A stretch of 64,000 nt of DNA from AA29 sp041481445. GTDB taxonomy: Bacteria; Acidobacteriota; Vicinamibacteria; Fen-336. Position numbers and translations under genes: made by a program. The DNA lies in assembly GCA_041481445.1 (NCBI GenBank), contig JBGPBV010000002.1, forward strand, positions 43,873-107,872, in the 5' to 3' direction. The notes below the pieces were generated by a model. It saw only the letters and a program-made list of their open reading frames with translations. It had not been told where the DNA came from and searched no databases. Shown in pieces: positions 30,901 to 38,870 of the stretch. The number at the start of each line of letters is the position of its first letter. The first letter of the stretch is position 1.

Positions 30901-31562
30901 CGGTCCAGGCCCTCATCCTGGACTTCGACGGCCTCATCCTGGACACGGAGAGCCCGATCTTCGAGGAGTGGCGCGCCACCTTCCGGGCCCGCGGCCACGA
31001 GCTGGGCCTCGAGAGCTGGCAGCACGCGCTGGGCACGTTCGGCGGCTACGACCCGTGCGCGCACCTGGCCGAGTTGACCGGCGAGGAGTTCGATCACGAG
31101 GCGCTCCGCCAGGAGGTGCGGGCCCGCAACCTGGCGCGCTGCGAGGCCCTGGAGGTGCTGCCCGGCGTGCGCGCGCGCGTGGAGGAGGGGCGCGCGGCCG
31201 GGCTCAAGACCGCGGTCGCCTCCAGCAGCTCCTCGCTGTGGGTGGAAGGGTGGCTGCAGCGGCATGGGATCCGCCCTCTCTTCGACGCCGTCTGCTCCCG
31301 CGATCACGTCGAGCGCGTGAAGCCGGCCCCGGACCTCTTCCTGCTCGCCGCCACGCGGCTCGGCGTGCCACCCGAGCGCTGCCTCGTCTTCGAGGACTCG
31401 CCCAACGGCATCCGCGCCGCCCGCGCGGCCGGGATGCGCTGCGTGGCCGTCCCCAACCCGGTCACGCGCACGCTCCCGATGGAGGGCGCGGACCTCGTCC
31501 TGCCCTCCCTGGCCGATCGCCCGCTCTCCGAGATCCTGGCCACCCTCCCGGACCGGGGCTGA
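30897..31562 (+). CDS. HAD-superfamily hydrolase (beta-phosphoglucomutase-like)
   Basis: 221 residues. Motif I is LILDFDGLILDTESP (nucleophile D and general acid D), motif II is TAVASSSSS, motif III is RVKPAPDLFL, motif IV is CLVFEDSPNGIRAA. The cap is the small helical type of phosphoglycolate phosphatase / beta-phosphoglucomutase enzymes. Start: GTG at 30897 overlapping the previous stop (GTGA). Translational coupling with the membrane phosphatase suggests a joint function, but the substrate is unknown. Confidence 0.82.
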   Translation: MTVQALILDFDGLILDTESPIFEEWRATFRARGHELGLESWQHALGTFGGYDPCAHLAELTGEEFDHEALRQEVRARNLARCEALEVLPGVRARVEEGRAAGLKTAVASSSSSLWVEGWLQRHGIRPLFDAVCSRDHVERVKPAPDLFLLAATRLGVPPERCLVFEDSPNGIRAARAAGMRCVAVPNPVTRTLPMEGADLVLPSLADRPLSEILATLPDRG

Positions 31563-31657
31563 CCGGAGGCGCCCGGGGGAAGGGCGAGGCCCGGACCTGC
31601 CCTGGCCCGCGGCTCCGATAGGATCGCTCCCGCCTCGGGCCCGCCGCACACGGGCGA

Positions 31658-31679
31658 CGGGGCGGCGCTTCCCGCCCCG
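31658..31679 (+). terminator. GC-rich hairpin after the HAD gene, terminator-like but without T tract
   Basis: An 8 bp perfect stem, CGGGGCGG (31658-31665) and CCGCCCCG (31672-31679), with a 6 nt loop. There is no run of T after it, so intrinsic termination is uncertain. The rest of the 165 bp gap shows only the strong ribosome-binding site of the next gene. Confidence 0.35.
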
Positions 31680-31727
31680 ACCGGCCGGGTCTCTCCCGCC
31701 GGCCTCCTGTCACACTTTGGAGGAGTC

Positions 31728-32012
31728 ATGCGCGTGCAATTCGTGGAGAAAGCCAACGGGCCGGAGCGCCTGGTGTGCGACGCGGAGATCCTGTTCGAGG
31801 AGGAGCCCCTCTTCGGGATGAAGCTGGTCGGATTCTCGCTCTGGCGCAACGCGGACGGGGAGGTCTCGGTGACGTTCCCTTCGCGAGCCTTCGGCACCGG
31901 GACGGAGCGGAAGTACTTCGAGTACCTGCGCTCGGCGGAGGGCCTGTCCGCCGACGTCAAGCGCGTCAAGGACTGGATCCTCGGCGAGTACCGCGCCTCC
32001 CGCGCGGCCTGA
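31728..32012 (+). CDS. Small conserved-looking hypothetical protein
   Basis: 94 residues, cytosolic, no known motif. It reads as one mixed alpha/beta domain: MRVQFVEKANGPERLVCDAEI, FSLWRNADGEVSVTFPSRAF, GTERKYFEYLRSAE and KRVKDWILGEYR. A very strong TTTGGAGGAGTC Shine-Dalgarno precedes the ATG, unusual here where many genes lack one, and suggests high expression. The general layout (a beta-rich part with a short aromatic-rich helix) is reminiscent of SpoVG-type small regulators, but that is only an impression. Confidence 0.6.
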   Translation: MRVQFVEKANGPERLVCDAEILFEEEPLFGMKLVGFSLWRNADGEVSVTFPSRAFGTGTERKYFEYLRSAEGLSADVKRVKDWILGEYRASRAA

Positions 32013-32117
32013 GCGTCTGCTGCCCGCCGCCGGGGACGCGGGAGAGCCTCGTCCCCGGCGTCTTTGACTCGTTCGACGCGCGCGTGGGACAATCCCTCTC
32101 TTGGGAGTGATCACGCG

Positions 32118-34076
32118 GTGCTGACCCTTCTTCTCGCGCTCGCCGTCGCCCGGCCCTCGCCGACGGAGCGCGCGGACGCCGATCGCGCCGGCGCCTACCT
32201 GCACTTCAGCCTGGCCCAGCAGGCGCGCCTGAGCGGCGAGCTCGACGAGGCGCTGGCCGAGTACCGCAAGGCGCAGCGGCTGGACCCCCAGGCGGGCGAG
32301 ATCCGGGCCGACGTGGCTCGCCTGCTGCAGCAGACCGGACACTCCGCGGAGGCGCTCGCGGAGGCGGAAGCGGCGGTGAAGGCGGCTCCGGACAGCCCCG
32401 ACGCCCATCTGGTCCTGGCCCAGCTCCGCCACATGGCCGCGGAAGGGCCGGGAGGCGAGCAGACCCTCCGGCAGGCGGCCGCCGAATACGAGCAGGCGCT
32501 CCGCCTCGACCCGACGGACGTGGCCACCCTGCTGATCCTCGCCAACAACGTCTATCCGGCCCTCCAGGAGCACGAGAAGGCGATCGCGGCCTGGAAGAAG
32601 TTCCTGGACCTGACTCCGGGCAGCTTCGAGGCCTACGTCCAGCTCGGGACGCAGTACCTGGCCAAGGGTGAGGCGGAGAACGCGGCCTCCGCCCTGCAGA
32701 AGGCGGTCGAGCTGGATCCGTCCTCTTCGCGCGCCTACCAGACCCTGGGGGACATCTACGCGCGCGCCCAGCAGAACGACCAGGCCATCCTGAACTACCG
32801 GAAGGCGCTGGAGCTCGACCCCAAGAACGTGCGCCTGCACCTGGCCCTGGGCGAGGTGCTGGGCCGCGCGCGCCGCAATCCGGAGGCCCTGAAGGAGGCG
32901 GAGGCGGTGCTGGCGGTGGACGCCAAGAACCGCTTCGCCCTCGACATGCAGGCCCGCGCCCTGCGCGACATGCGCCAGTTCGACCGGGCGGACGCGGTGG
33001 CGGACGCCCTCCTCGCCCAGGACCCGTCCGACATCAAGGCGTCCTACCTCAAGGTGACGATCCTGGAGGGCCGCCGCGATTTCGCGGGCGCGGCCAAGGC
33101 CGTCGAGGCCCTGCTCGCGCGGCCGCGGATGAGCGAGCAGGCGGCGGAGGCGGCCGGCACCGATCGCGTGTTCCTCGTCCACCTCGGCTTCGCCTACGAG
33201 CAGCTCGAGCGGTACAAGGACGCGGCGGACGCGTTCGGGCGCGCGGTGAACACGGGCGGCGAGGATCCGGACGCGAACCTGCTCGGGCAGTACGTCGACG
33301 CCCTCGTGCTGGCCAAGGAACAGGCCAAGGCCCTCTCCGAGGTGCGGGCGGCCCGGGCCAAGTTCCCCGAGGACCCCGAGCTGGTCGCGGCCGAGGCGAA
33401 CGTGCTGCGCAGCGGCGGGGACGTGGAGGCGGGGGTCGCCGCCATCGAGAAGCTGCGGCAGCGCTCGCCGGACAACGTCGGCGTGCTCGTCGAGGTGGCC
33501 GACTTCTACCAGAAGGCCAAGCGCTACGCGGACGCCGAGCGGATCCTGCGCCATGCCTCCGAGGTCGAGCCGCGCAACCTGCGCGTGCTCTTCCAGCTGG
33601 GGGCGGTCCTGGAGCGCCTCAGGCGCATCGACGCCGCGGAGACGGTCTTCCGCGAGGCCCTCAGCGTGGAGCCCGATTCCGCGCCCGTGCTCAACTACCT
33701 CGGGTACATGAACGCCGACCGCGGCGTGCGCCTGGAGGAGGCCCTCCAGCTCATCGAGAAGGCGATCGCGCTCGACCCCGAGAACGGCGCCTACCTGGAC
33801 AGCCTCGGCTGGGCGATGTTCCGCCTGGATCGGGTGGACAAGGCCGAGCAGTTCCTGCGCCGCGCGGTGGACAAGCCGGGCGCGAACGCGGTGGTGCTCG
33901 ACCACCTCGGCGACGTGCTGCGGCGCCGCGGCTCGGTGCGCGAGGCGGTCGAGTACTGGCGCAAGGCCCTGCAGGCGGAAGACGAGGGCGAGGACCTCGA
34001 TCGCGCGGGCGTCGAGCGGAAGATCCGCGACGCCATGGCCAGCCTGCATGACTCCGCCCAGAGCAAGCAGCGCTAG
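32118..34076 (+). CDS. Large tetratricopeptide-repeat protein
   Basis: 652 residues. A hydrophobic N-terminus (LTLLLALAVARP) may be a signal peptide. About fourteen TPR units follow (for example AYVQLGTQYLAKGEAENAAS, AYQTLGDIYARAQQNDQAI, AYLDSLGWAMFRLDRVDKAE). TPR arrays scaffold protein complexes. Its position directly before a LolB-like lipoprotein gene and ispE matches an arrangement common in proteobacteria and myxobacteria, hinting at an envelope-assembly role. GTG at 32118 with GGGAG upstream. The 3' end overlaps the next gene by 29 bp. Confidence 0.83.
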   Translation: MLTLLLALAVARPSPTERADADRAGAYLHFSLAQQARLSGELDEALAEYRKAQRLDPQAGEIRADVARLLQQTGHSAEALAEAEAAVKAAPDSPDAHLVLAQLRHMAAEGPGGEQTLRQAAAEYEQALRLDPTDVATLLILANNVYPALQEHEKAIAAWKKFLDLTPGSFEAYVQLGTQYLAKGEAENAASALQKAVELDPSSSRAYQTLGDIYARAQQNDQAILNYRKALELDPKNVRLHLALGEVLGRARRNPEALKEAEAVLAVDAKNRFALDMQARALRDMRQFDRADAVADALLAQDPSDIKASYLKVTILEGRRDFAGAAKAVEALLARPRMSEQAAEAAGTDRVFLVHLGFAYEQLERYKDAADAFGRAVNTGGEDPDANLLGQYVDALVLAKEQAKALSEVRAARAKFPEDPELVAAEANVLRSGGDVEAGVAAIEKLRQRSPDNVGVLVEVADFYQKAKRYADAERILRHASEVEPRNLRVLFQLGAVLERLRRIDAAETVFREALSVEPDSAPVLNYLGYMNADRGVRLEEALQLIEKAIALDPENGAYLDSLGWAMFRLDRVDKAEQFLRRAVDKPGANAVVLDHLGDVLRRRGSVREAVEYWRKALQAEDEGEDLDRAGVERKIRDAMASLHDSAQSKQR

Positions 34077-34662
34077 CTCGGTTCTCGCCGCCTCCCTCGT
34101 CTGTGCCTCCTGCGCCGCCTCCCTGGCCGTGCCGCCGGCGGCGGTCGTGCAACACGCAAGCGAAGTCCCGTCCTACAGCGCGCGCCTCGACGTGTCCCTC
34201 CGCGGACCCGAGCTGCGCGCGCGGACGCCCGTCCTGCTGGCCTTCCAACGGCCCGGGGACTTGCGTTTGGAAGTGCCCGGCCCGGCGGGCGCGCGGCTGG
34301 TCGCGGTCGCCCAGGGCGAGCGCCTGTGGGCGGTCTTCCCGGCCGAGCGCGCCCTCTACTCCGGCCGCGCCCGCGCGGAGGACCTCGAGTCGCTCCTCGG
34401 AGTCGCCCTCTCGCCGGTGGAGGTGATGGACCTGCTCACCGGGGTCGCGTCTCCGCGCCTGCGCTCGTACCGCGCACGCTGGGGGCCGGCGCTGCCGCGG
34501 CAGATCGAGGCCATCCTGCCGGACGGGGCCCGGCTCAAGGTCACCGTCGCGGAGGCCGAGGCCCCCGCGAGCACGCTCGGGGAGACGGCGTTTGCAGAGC
34601 CGCCCCACCCGGGCTACCGGGCGATCGGCGCCGACGAGGCGCGAGCCCTCTGGAGCCGGTGA
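34048..34662 (+). CDS. LolB/DUF4292-like outer-membrane lipoprotein
   Basis: 204 residues. The N-terminus has a hydrophobic stretch with a Cys (VLAASLVCASCAAS), a plausible lipoprotein signal though the exact lipobox is ambiguous. The mature domain has the LolB-like half-barrel pattern: SYSARLDVSLRG, RTPVLLAFQRPGDLRLEVPG, RLVAVAQGERLWAVFP, then LDLLTGV and a late QIEAILPDGARLKV. LolB inserts lipoproteins into the outer membrane. The location before ispE is the same as lolB in gammaproteobacteria. ATG at 34048 lies inside the TPR gene; the stop overlaps the ispE start (TGATG). Confidence 0.65.
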   Translation: MTPPRASSASSVLAASLVCASCAASLAVPPAAVVQHASEVPSYSARLDVSLRGPELRARTPVLLAFQRPGDLRLEVPGPAGARLVAVAQGERLWAVFPAERALYSGRARAEDLESLLGVALSPVEVMDLLTGVASPRLRSYRARWGPALPRQIEAILPDGARLKVTVAEAEAPASTLGETAFAEPPHPGYRAIGADEARALWSR

Positions 34663-35573
34663 TGGCGGCGCGGTCGCTCCGCTTGCGCGCGCACGCCAAG
34701 GTCAACCTCGCGCTCGAGGTGCTCGGTACGCGCAGCGACGGCTATCACGAGCTGCGCACGCTGTTCCAGACGATCTCGCTGCATGACGACGTCGTCCTCC
34801 GGCCGCGCGCGAGCGGCATCACCGTGACCTGCGATCATCCGCAGGTGCCGCTCGACGGCACCAACCTCGCGGTCCGCGCCGCCCGGGAGCTCCAGCGGTT
34901 CGCGGGCGTCAAGCGGGGGGTCGAGATCCGGATCACCAAGCGCATCCCGGTGGCGGGGGGGCTGGGCGGCGGCAGCTCGGACGCCGCCGCCGTCCTGATG
35001 GGCCTCGACCGGCTCTGGAAGGTCGGACTCGGCCCGGCCGGGCTGCATCCCCTCGCCCGGCGCCTGGGCGCGGACGTGCCGTACTTCCTCGTCGGGGGGA
35101 CCACCCTCGGCCTCGCCCGGGGCGACGAGGTCTACCCCCTGTGGCGCCAGGTACTTGCCGAGGTGGTGGTGGTCGACCCCGAGCGGCCCGTCTCGACGGC
35201 CGCGGTCTTCCGCCGGCTCGACGCAGGTTTGACACCACGCGAGGAGACGAATAGAATCTTTCGCTTCATATCGACTGACTTGGCGGGCCAGGGGACGGCC
35301 TTCCCGATCCTGTCCAACGACCTCGAGCGGCCGGCCTTGGAGGAGGCGCCCGACCTGGCGGCTCGCGTGTCCCTCATCCGGGGTATTCTGGTTCGAGAGG
35401 GAGCCTTGCTGGCCTCCCTCTCGGGGAGCGGGGCGTCGTACTTCGGACTGTTCGACGATCCCGGCCGGGCCCGTGCGGCCCAGGCACGCCTGACGGCGCG
35501 GGGCCTCAAGGCCTTGCGCGGCCGGACGCTCTCCCTGGATCAGTACCGCCGGTTGTGGGGACAACGGCGGTGA
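34662..35573 (+). CDS. ispE: 4-diphosphocytidyl-2-C-methyl-D-erythritol kinase
   Basis: 303 residues of the GHMP kinase fold: LRAHAKVNLALEVLGTRSDGYHEL (substrate site), RIPVAGGLGGGSSDAAAVL (ATP loop) and ASLSGSGASYFGLFDD. It catalyses the ATP-dependent step of the MEP isoprenoid pathway; ispD and ispF are also in this window. ATG at 34662 overlaps the previous stop; an adjacent GTG at 34659 is possible. Confidence 0.95.
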   Translation: MAARSLRLRAHAKVNLALEVLGTRSDGYHELRTLFQTISLHDDVVLRPRASGITVTCDHPQVPLDGTNLAVRAARELQRFAGVKRGVEIRITKRIPVAGGLGGGSSDAAAVLMGLDRLWKVGLGPAGLHPLARRLGADVPYFLVGGTTLGLARGDEVYPLWRQVLAEVVVVDPERPVSTAAVFRRLDAGLTPREETNRIFRFISTDLAGQGTAFPILSNDLERPALEEAPDLAARVSLIRGILVREGALLASLSGSGASYFGLFDDPGRARAAQARLTARGLKALRGRTLSLDQYRRLWGQRR

Positions 35574-35616
35574 GGCGCGCTCGGTCGTTCGGGACCAGCG
35601 GGAAGGAGCGGACAAC

Positions 35617-36030
35617 ATGGAGATCACAGACGTCAAGGTCATCCCGGTCGATGACGAGAAGCTCAAGGCGTTCGTATCCATCGTGTTCGACCAATGCTTC
35701 GTCGTGACGGACATCAAGATCATCCACGGGCCCAAGGGGCTCTTCGTCTCGATGCCCAGCAAGAAGCGGAAGGACGGCACCTTCAAGGACATCGCGCATC
35801 CGCTCAACAACCAGATGCGGCAGTACCTGGAGGAGAAGGTGCTGGGCGTCTACCGCCAGCAGGTGGGCACGGCCGGCGGGGGGACGGCGGGCGGGTCCGG
35901 GGGAGGCGCGCCCGGAGGCGGAGCAGGGTCGGGCGGCTCGGCGGTCGCGTCGACGGCCGGGAGCACGGCCGGAGCCGGGGCGGGGGAGGGCGAGGCGGGC
36001 GGAGACCCTTCGACGGAGCCTCACTCGTAG
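35617..36030 (+). CDS. spoVG: SpoVG-family RNA/DNA-binding regulator with Gly/Ala-rich tail
   Basis: 137 residues. The first 85 are a standard SpoVG domain: MEITDVKVIPVDDEKLKAFV, FVVTDIKIIHGPKGLFVSMP, KRKDGTFKDIAHPLN. The remaining about 50 residues are a Gly/Ala/Ser low-complexity tail not found in Bacillus SpoVG. SpoVG binds nucleic acid and controls cell division and development in Firmicutes; its role here is unknown. GGAAGGAG precedes the ATG. It lies between ispE and tRNA-Gln, before prs. Confidence 0.93.
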   Translation: MEITDVKVIPVDDEKLKAFVSIVFDQCFVVTDIKIIHGPKGLFVSMPSKKRKDGTFKDIAHPLNNQMRQYLEEKVLGVYRQQVGTAGGGTAGGSGGGAPGGGAGSGGSAVASTAGSTAGAGAGEGEAGGDPSTEPHS

Positions 36031-36038
36031 GCACCGGT

Positions 36039-36113
36039 TGGGGCGTGGCCAAGCGGTAAGGCGCGGGGCTTTGGACCCCGTATTCGAAGGTTCGAATCCT
36101 TCCGCCCCAGCCA
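36039..36113 (+). tRNA. tRNA-Gln (anticodon TTG)
   Basis: A 75 nt cloverleaf with acceptor stem TGGGGCG/CGCCCCA, anticodon stem CGGGG/CCCCG with loop CTTTGGA (TTG at 36071-36073), T arm GGTTCGAATCC, and encoded CCA at 36111-36113. It lies 8 bp after spoVG on the same strand. Confidence 0.96.
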
Positions 36114-36158
36114 AACCGGCGGGCGGTGGTGGGCGAACGAGGGGCGTGGGACTGCACA

Positions 36159-36387
36159 GAGGGCGGGCGAGCGGGATCGACTCCCGCGAGCACGCGGGGG
36201 TTCAGGGGTGCGAGGGTAGCGCCCCCTGGTCAATGAGGGCGGGCGAGCGGGATTGACTCCCGCGAGCACGCGGGGATTCAGGGGGTGCGAGGGTAGCGCC
36301 CCCTGGTGAATGAGGGCGGGCGAGCGGGATCGACTCCCGCGAGCACGCGGGGGTTCAGGGGGTGCGACCGTAGCACCCCCTGCTCAA
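36159..36387 (+). repeat. Three tandem 76-77 bp repeats, each with two hairpins, upstream of prs
   Basis: Units start at 36159, 36235 and 36312 and are nearly identical. Each has a first hairpin GCGGGA-TCGAC-TCCCGC (TTGAC loop in unit 2) and a second long hairpin. In unit 2 it is CAGGGGGTGC (36279-36288), loop GAGGGTA, GCGCCCCCTG (36296-36305); in unit 3 it is CAGGGGGTGC (36356-36365), loop GACCGTA, GCACCCCCTG (36373-36382). The T-G pair of unit 2 is T-A in unit 3, so pairing is kept while sequence differs. Each unit ends in an ATGA just where the prs start follows the third copy. I see no coding role. Confidence 0.85.
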
Positions 36388-36390
36388 TGA

Positions 36391-37332
36391 ATGTCTCGAG
36401 AGTTGAGGGTCTTCACGGGAAATGCGCACCCCGCCCTGGGGGAGGCGATCGCCCGCTCGCTCGGCGTGCCCCTGGGCCGCGCTCATCTGGCCCGCTTCTC
36501 GGACGGCGAGGTGTGGTTCCAGATCCAGGACAACGTGCGCGGGGCGGACGTGTTCGTGGTCCAGCCCACCGGCCCTCCCGTCAACGAGAACCTGATGGAG
36601 CTGCTGGTGATGCTCGACGCGTTCAAGCGCTCCAGCGCCAGCCGGATCACCGCGGTCATCCCGTACTACGGCTACGCGCGGCAGGACCGCAAGGACAAGC
36701 CGCGGGTCCCCATCTCGGCCAAGCTCGTGGCCGACCTGCTCTCCAGCGCGGGCACCAACCGCGTGCTCACGATGGACCTGCACTCCGCGCAGATCCAGGG
36801 GTTCTTCAACACCCCGGTGGACCACCTCTTCGCCGCGCCCGTGATCATCGACTACGTCTTGCGCCTGAAGCTGCCGCGGCTCACCGTGGTCTCCCCGGAC
36901 GCGGGCGGCGTGGAGCGCGCGCGCGCCTACGCCAAGCGCCTCGAGGCCGCCCTGGCCATCGTGGACAAGCGTCGCGAGAGCCCGAACGTGGCCGAGGTGC
37001 ACAACGTCGTCGGCGACGTCGACGGCCGCACCGCGCTCGTGGTGGACGACATGGTCGACACCGGCGGCACCCTGGCCAAGGTGGCGAACGCCCTCAAGGA
37101 AGCCGGGGCCCGCGAGGTGCTGGCCTCCGCCTCCCACGCCGTGCTCTCGGGCAAGGCCATGGAGAAGATCGAGCAGAGCCCGCTGAGCCGGCTCATCGTG
37201 ACCGACTCCATCCCGCTCTCCGAGGAGAAGCTGCGCTCGAAGAAGGTCGTCGTGCTGTCCATCGCGGAGCTGATGGGCAAGGCCATCCGCAACATCCACG
37301 AGGAGGCGTCGGTCACCAGCCTGTTCGTGTGA
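36391..37332 (+). CDS. prs: Ribose-phosphate pyrophosphokinase (PRPP synthetase)
   Basis: 313 residues. It makes PRPP from ribose-5-phosphate and ATP for nucleotide and amino acid synthesis. Signatures: FSDGEVWFQI, IPYYGYARQDRKDKPRVPISAKLVADLL (ATP flexible loop), MDLHSAQIQGFF, and the PRPP loop LVVDDMVDTGGTLAKVA. The ATG at 36391 immediately follows the triple tandem repeat and has no clear Shine-Dalgarno, so translation may depend on the repeat-derived leader. Confidence 0.97.
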   Translation: MSRELRVFTGNAHPALGEAIARSLGVPLGRAHLARFSDGEVWFQIQDNVRGADVFVVQPTGPPVNENLMELLVMLDAFKRSSASRITAVIPYYGYARQDRKDKPRVPISAKLVADLLSSAGTNRVLTMDLHSAQIQGFFNTPVDHLFAAPVIIDYVLRLKLPRLTVVSPDAGGVERARAYAKRLEAALAIVDKRRESPNVAEVHNVVGDVDGRTALVVDDMVDTGGTLAKVANALKEAGAREVLASASHAVLSGKAMEKIEQSPLSRLIVTDSIPLSEEKLRSKKVVVLSIAELMGKAIRNIHEEASVTSLFV

Positions 37333-37423
37333 CGCAGCACCCCCCATCTAGAACGAAGACGGGAACGCCGAATTTGTTGTGTGACTCGCAATCTTCAGTA
37401 TCGCTAGAGGAGCACCTCAAGAC

Positions 37424-38179
37424 ATGCCTGACATCGTCGTCGCGGCCCAGAACCGGACCGAGACCGGTAAGAACGTCAACCGTCGCCTGCGCACGAAGGG
37501 GCTCATCCCCGGCGTGCTCTACGGCTCGGCCAAGAAGCCCGTCGCGGTGGCCGTCTCCCCCAAGGAGATCGGGTCCATCCTGCGCAGCAAGACGGGCCAG
37601 AACACGCTGTTCGACCTGGAGCTGGACGGATCCCGCCGCAAGGTGATCCTCAAGGAGTTCCAGCTCGAGCCGATCAAGGGCAGCCTGCTCCACGCCGACT
37701 TCTACGAGGTCGCGCTGGACAAGACCCTCCAGGTCAACGTGCACATCGAGCTCGTGGGCACGCCGGTGGGGGTCAAGGTCCAGGGCGGGATCGTGGACTG
37801 GGTCACCCGTGAGCTGGAGGTCGAGTGCCTCCCCTCCGACATCCCGGAGAGGATCACCGTCGACATCAGCCACCTCGAGATCGGCAAGCACGTCCGCGTG
37901 GCCGAGATCAAGGCCCCGGACAAGGTCCAGATCCTCACCGAGTCCGGCGTCGTGATCGCGCACGTGGTCGCGCCGCGGGCGGAGGAGGAGGTCGCGCCGG
38001 CGGCGGAGGCGGCGGCCCCGACCGCGGAGGGTGCGGTGGCGGAGCCCGAGGTCATCAAGAAGGGCAAGGCCGTCGCGGAAGGCGAGGCGGTGGCGGAGGA
38101 GCCGGCCAAGGGCGCCGAGAAGGCGGACAAGAAGGCCGAGAAGGCGGACAAGAAGGCCGAGAAGAAGGAGAAGAAGTAG
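37424..38179 (+). CDS. rplY: 50S ribosomal protein L25/general stress protein Ctc
   Basis: 251 residues of the long Ctc/TL5 type. The N-terminal 5S-rRNA-binding domain has KNVNRRLRTKGLIPGVLYG and LKEFQLEPIKGSLLHADFYEV; the C-terminal beta domain runs from about 95 to 185 (LEVECLPSDIPERITVDISHLEIG). From about 190 to 251 it is an Ala/Glu tail ending in AEKADKKAEKADKKAEKKEK. GAGGAG precedes the ATG. The 91 bp before it is an AT-rich dip (GAATTTGTTGTGTG) that may hold a weak promoter. Confidence 0.94.
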   Translation: MPDIVVAAQNRTETGKNVNRRLRTKGLIPGVLYGSAKKPVAVAVSPKEIGSILRSKTGQNTLFDLELDGSRRKVILKEFQLEPIKGSLLHADFYEVALDKTLQVNVHIELVGTPVGVKVQGGIVDWVTRELEVECLPSDIPERITVDISHLEIGKHVRVAEIKAPDKVQILTESGVVIAHVVAPRAEEEVAPAAEAAAPTAEGAVAEPEVIKKGKAVAEGEAVAEEPAKGAEKADKKAEKADKKAEKKEKK

Positions 38180-38214
38180 CGGAGGAAGCAGGCGGTGGGC
38201 GCGCCAGGCGCCTG

Positions 38215-38775
38215 GTGGTGGGTCTCGGCAACCCGGGCGACCGCTACCGCCGGACCCGCCACAACGCCGGCTTCATGGTGGTGGACGCCCTCGCCGCCCG
38301 CGCGGGAGTGACGCGCGGGCGCGAAGAGGCCGACGCCTGGGTGGGGGAGGCGGACGTCGGGGACGAGCCGGTCCGGCTCGTCAAGCCCCTGGCCTTCATG
38401 AACCGCAGCGGCATCGTGGTGGCCCGGCTGCTGGAGGCCTCCGGCGGCAGCCCCGCCGACCTCGTGGTGGTGGTGGACGACGCCGCCCTCGACCTCGGCA
38501 CCCTGCGCGTGCGCGAGCGCGGCAGCCACGGCGGCCACAACGGGCTGCGCTCGCTCATCGACGTCCTGGGCACCGACGAGTTCGTGCGCGTCCGCATCGG
38601 CGTGCGCAAGGGCGAGCTCCCGGAGGACCTCGCCGGCTACGTGCTCGGGGAGTTCCCCTCCGAAGACGTGCTGGTGGTGCAGGAGCTCGTCGGCCTGGCC
38701 GCCGACGCCGTGACCTGCGTGCTGAAGTACGGCCCCACGGAGACCATGAACCGCTTCAATGCCCCCCGGATATGA
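38215..38775 (+). CDS. pth: Peptidyl-tRNA hydrolase, start region disturbed
   Basis: 186 residues from GTG 38215. It recycles peptidyl-tRNA. Signatures: VGLGNPGDRYRRTRHNAGFMVVD, KPLAFMNRSG, VVVVDDAALDLGTLRVRERGSHGGHNGLRSLI (catalytic H and D included). No ATG exists in frame. A good ribosome-binding site GGAGG (38181-38185) with a GTG 9 nt later (38195) is out of frame by one base; inserting a single base between 38195 and 38211 would give a normal start followed by RRLVVGLGN. So the true start, or an error in the sequence, is unresolved. Confidence 0.85.
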   Translation: MVGLGNPGDRYRRTRHNAGFMVVDALAARAGVTRGREEADAWVGEADVGDEPVRLVKPLAFMNRSGIVVARLLEASGGSPADLVVVVDDAALDLGTLRVRERGSHGGHNGLRSLIDVLGTDEFVRVRIGVRKGELPEDLAGYVLGEFPSEDVLVVQELVGLAADAVTCVLKYGPTETMNRFNAPRI

Positions 38776-38783
38776 GCTATACT
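38755..38783 (+). promoter_or_regulatory. Promoter-like element before the rpsF operon (TTCAAT, 17 bp, TATACT)
   Basis: A good -10 TATACT (38778-38783) overlaps the pth stop and is 17 bp from a weak -35 TTCAAT (38755-38760). The predicted start, near 38790, leaves a leader of about 80 nt before rpsF. That leader holds a GCCC-TTC-GGGC hairpin that shares bases with an alternative GCCC/GGGC pairing just downstream; see findings. Confidence 0.45.
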
Positions 38784-38870
38784 TCGGGGTCGTCTACACA
38801 TACTCCTTGCTCCCATTAGGCGCCCTTCGGGCCCGACCGGGGCTTCAGATCCATAAGGAGGATCAGCGAC

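Noticed and set aside
29260..32012. A complete Pycsar or other defence island
   Set aside because: There is only an effector-like membrane domain in a fusion; no nucleotide cyclase, no other defence gene and no mobile element are found in the neighbourhood.
36159..36387. CRISPR array as an explanation for the repeats
   Set aside because: Units of 76-77 bp abut without unique spacers and there are only three; no cas genes nearby.
36306..37646. A long frame starting inside the triple repeat
   Set aside because: The repeats translate as repeated AGSTPASTRGF, but the frame continues out of frame through prs with no family match. The units look structural, not coding.
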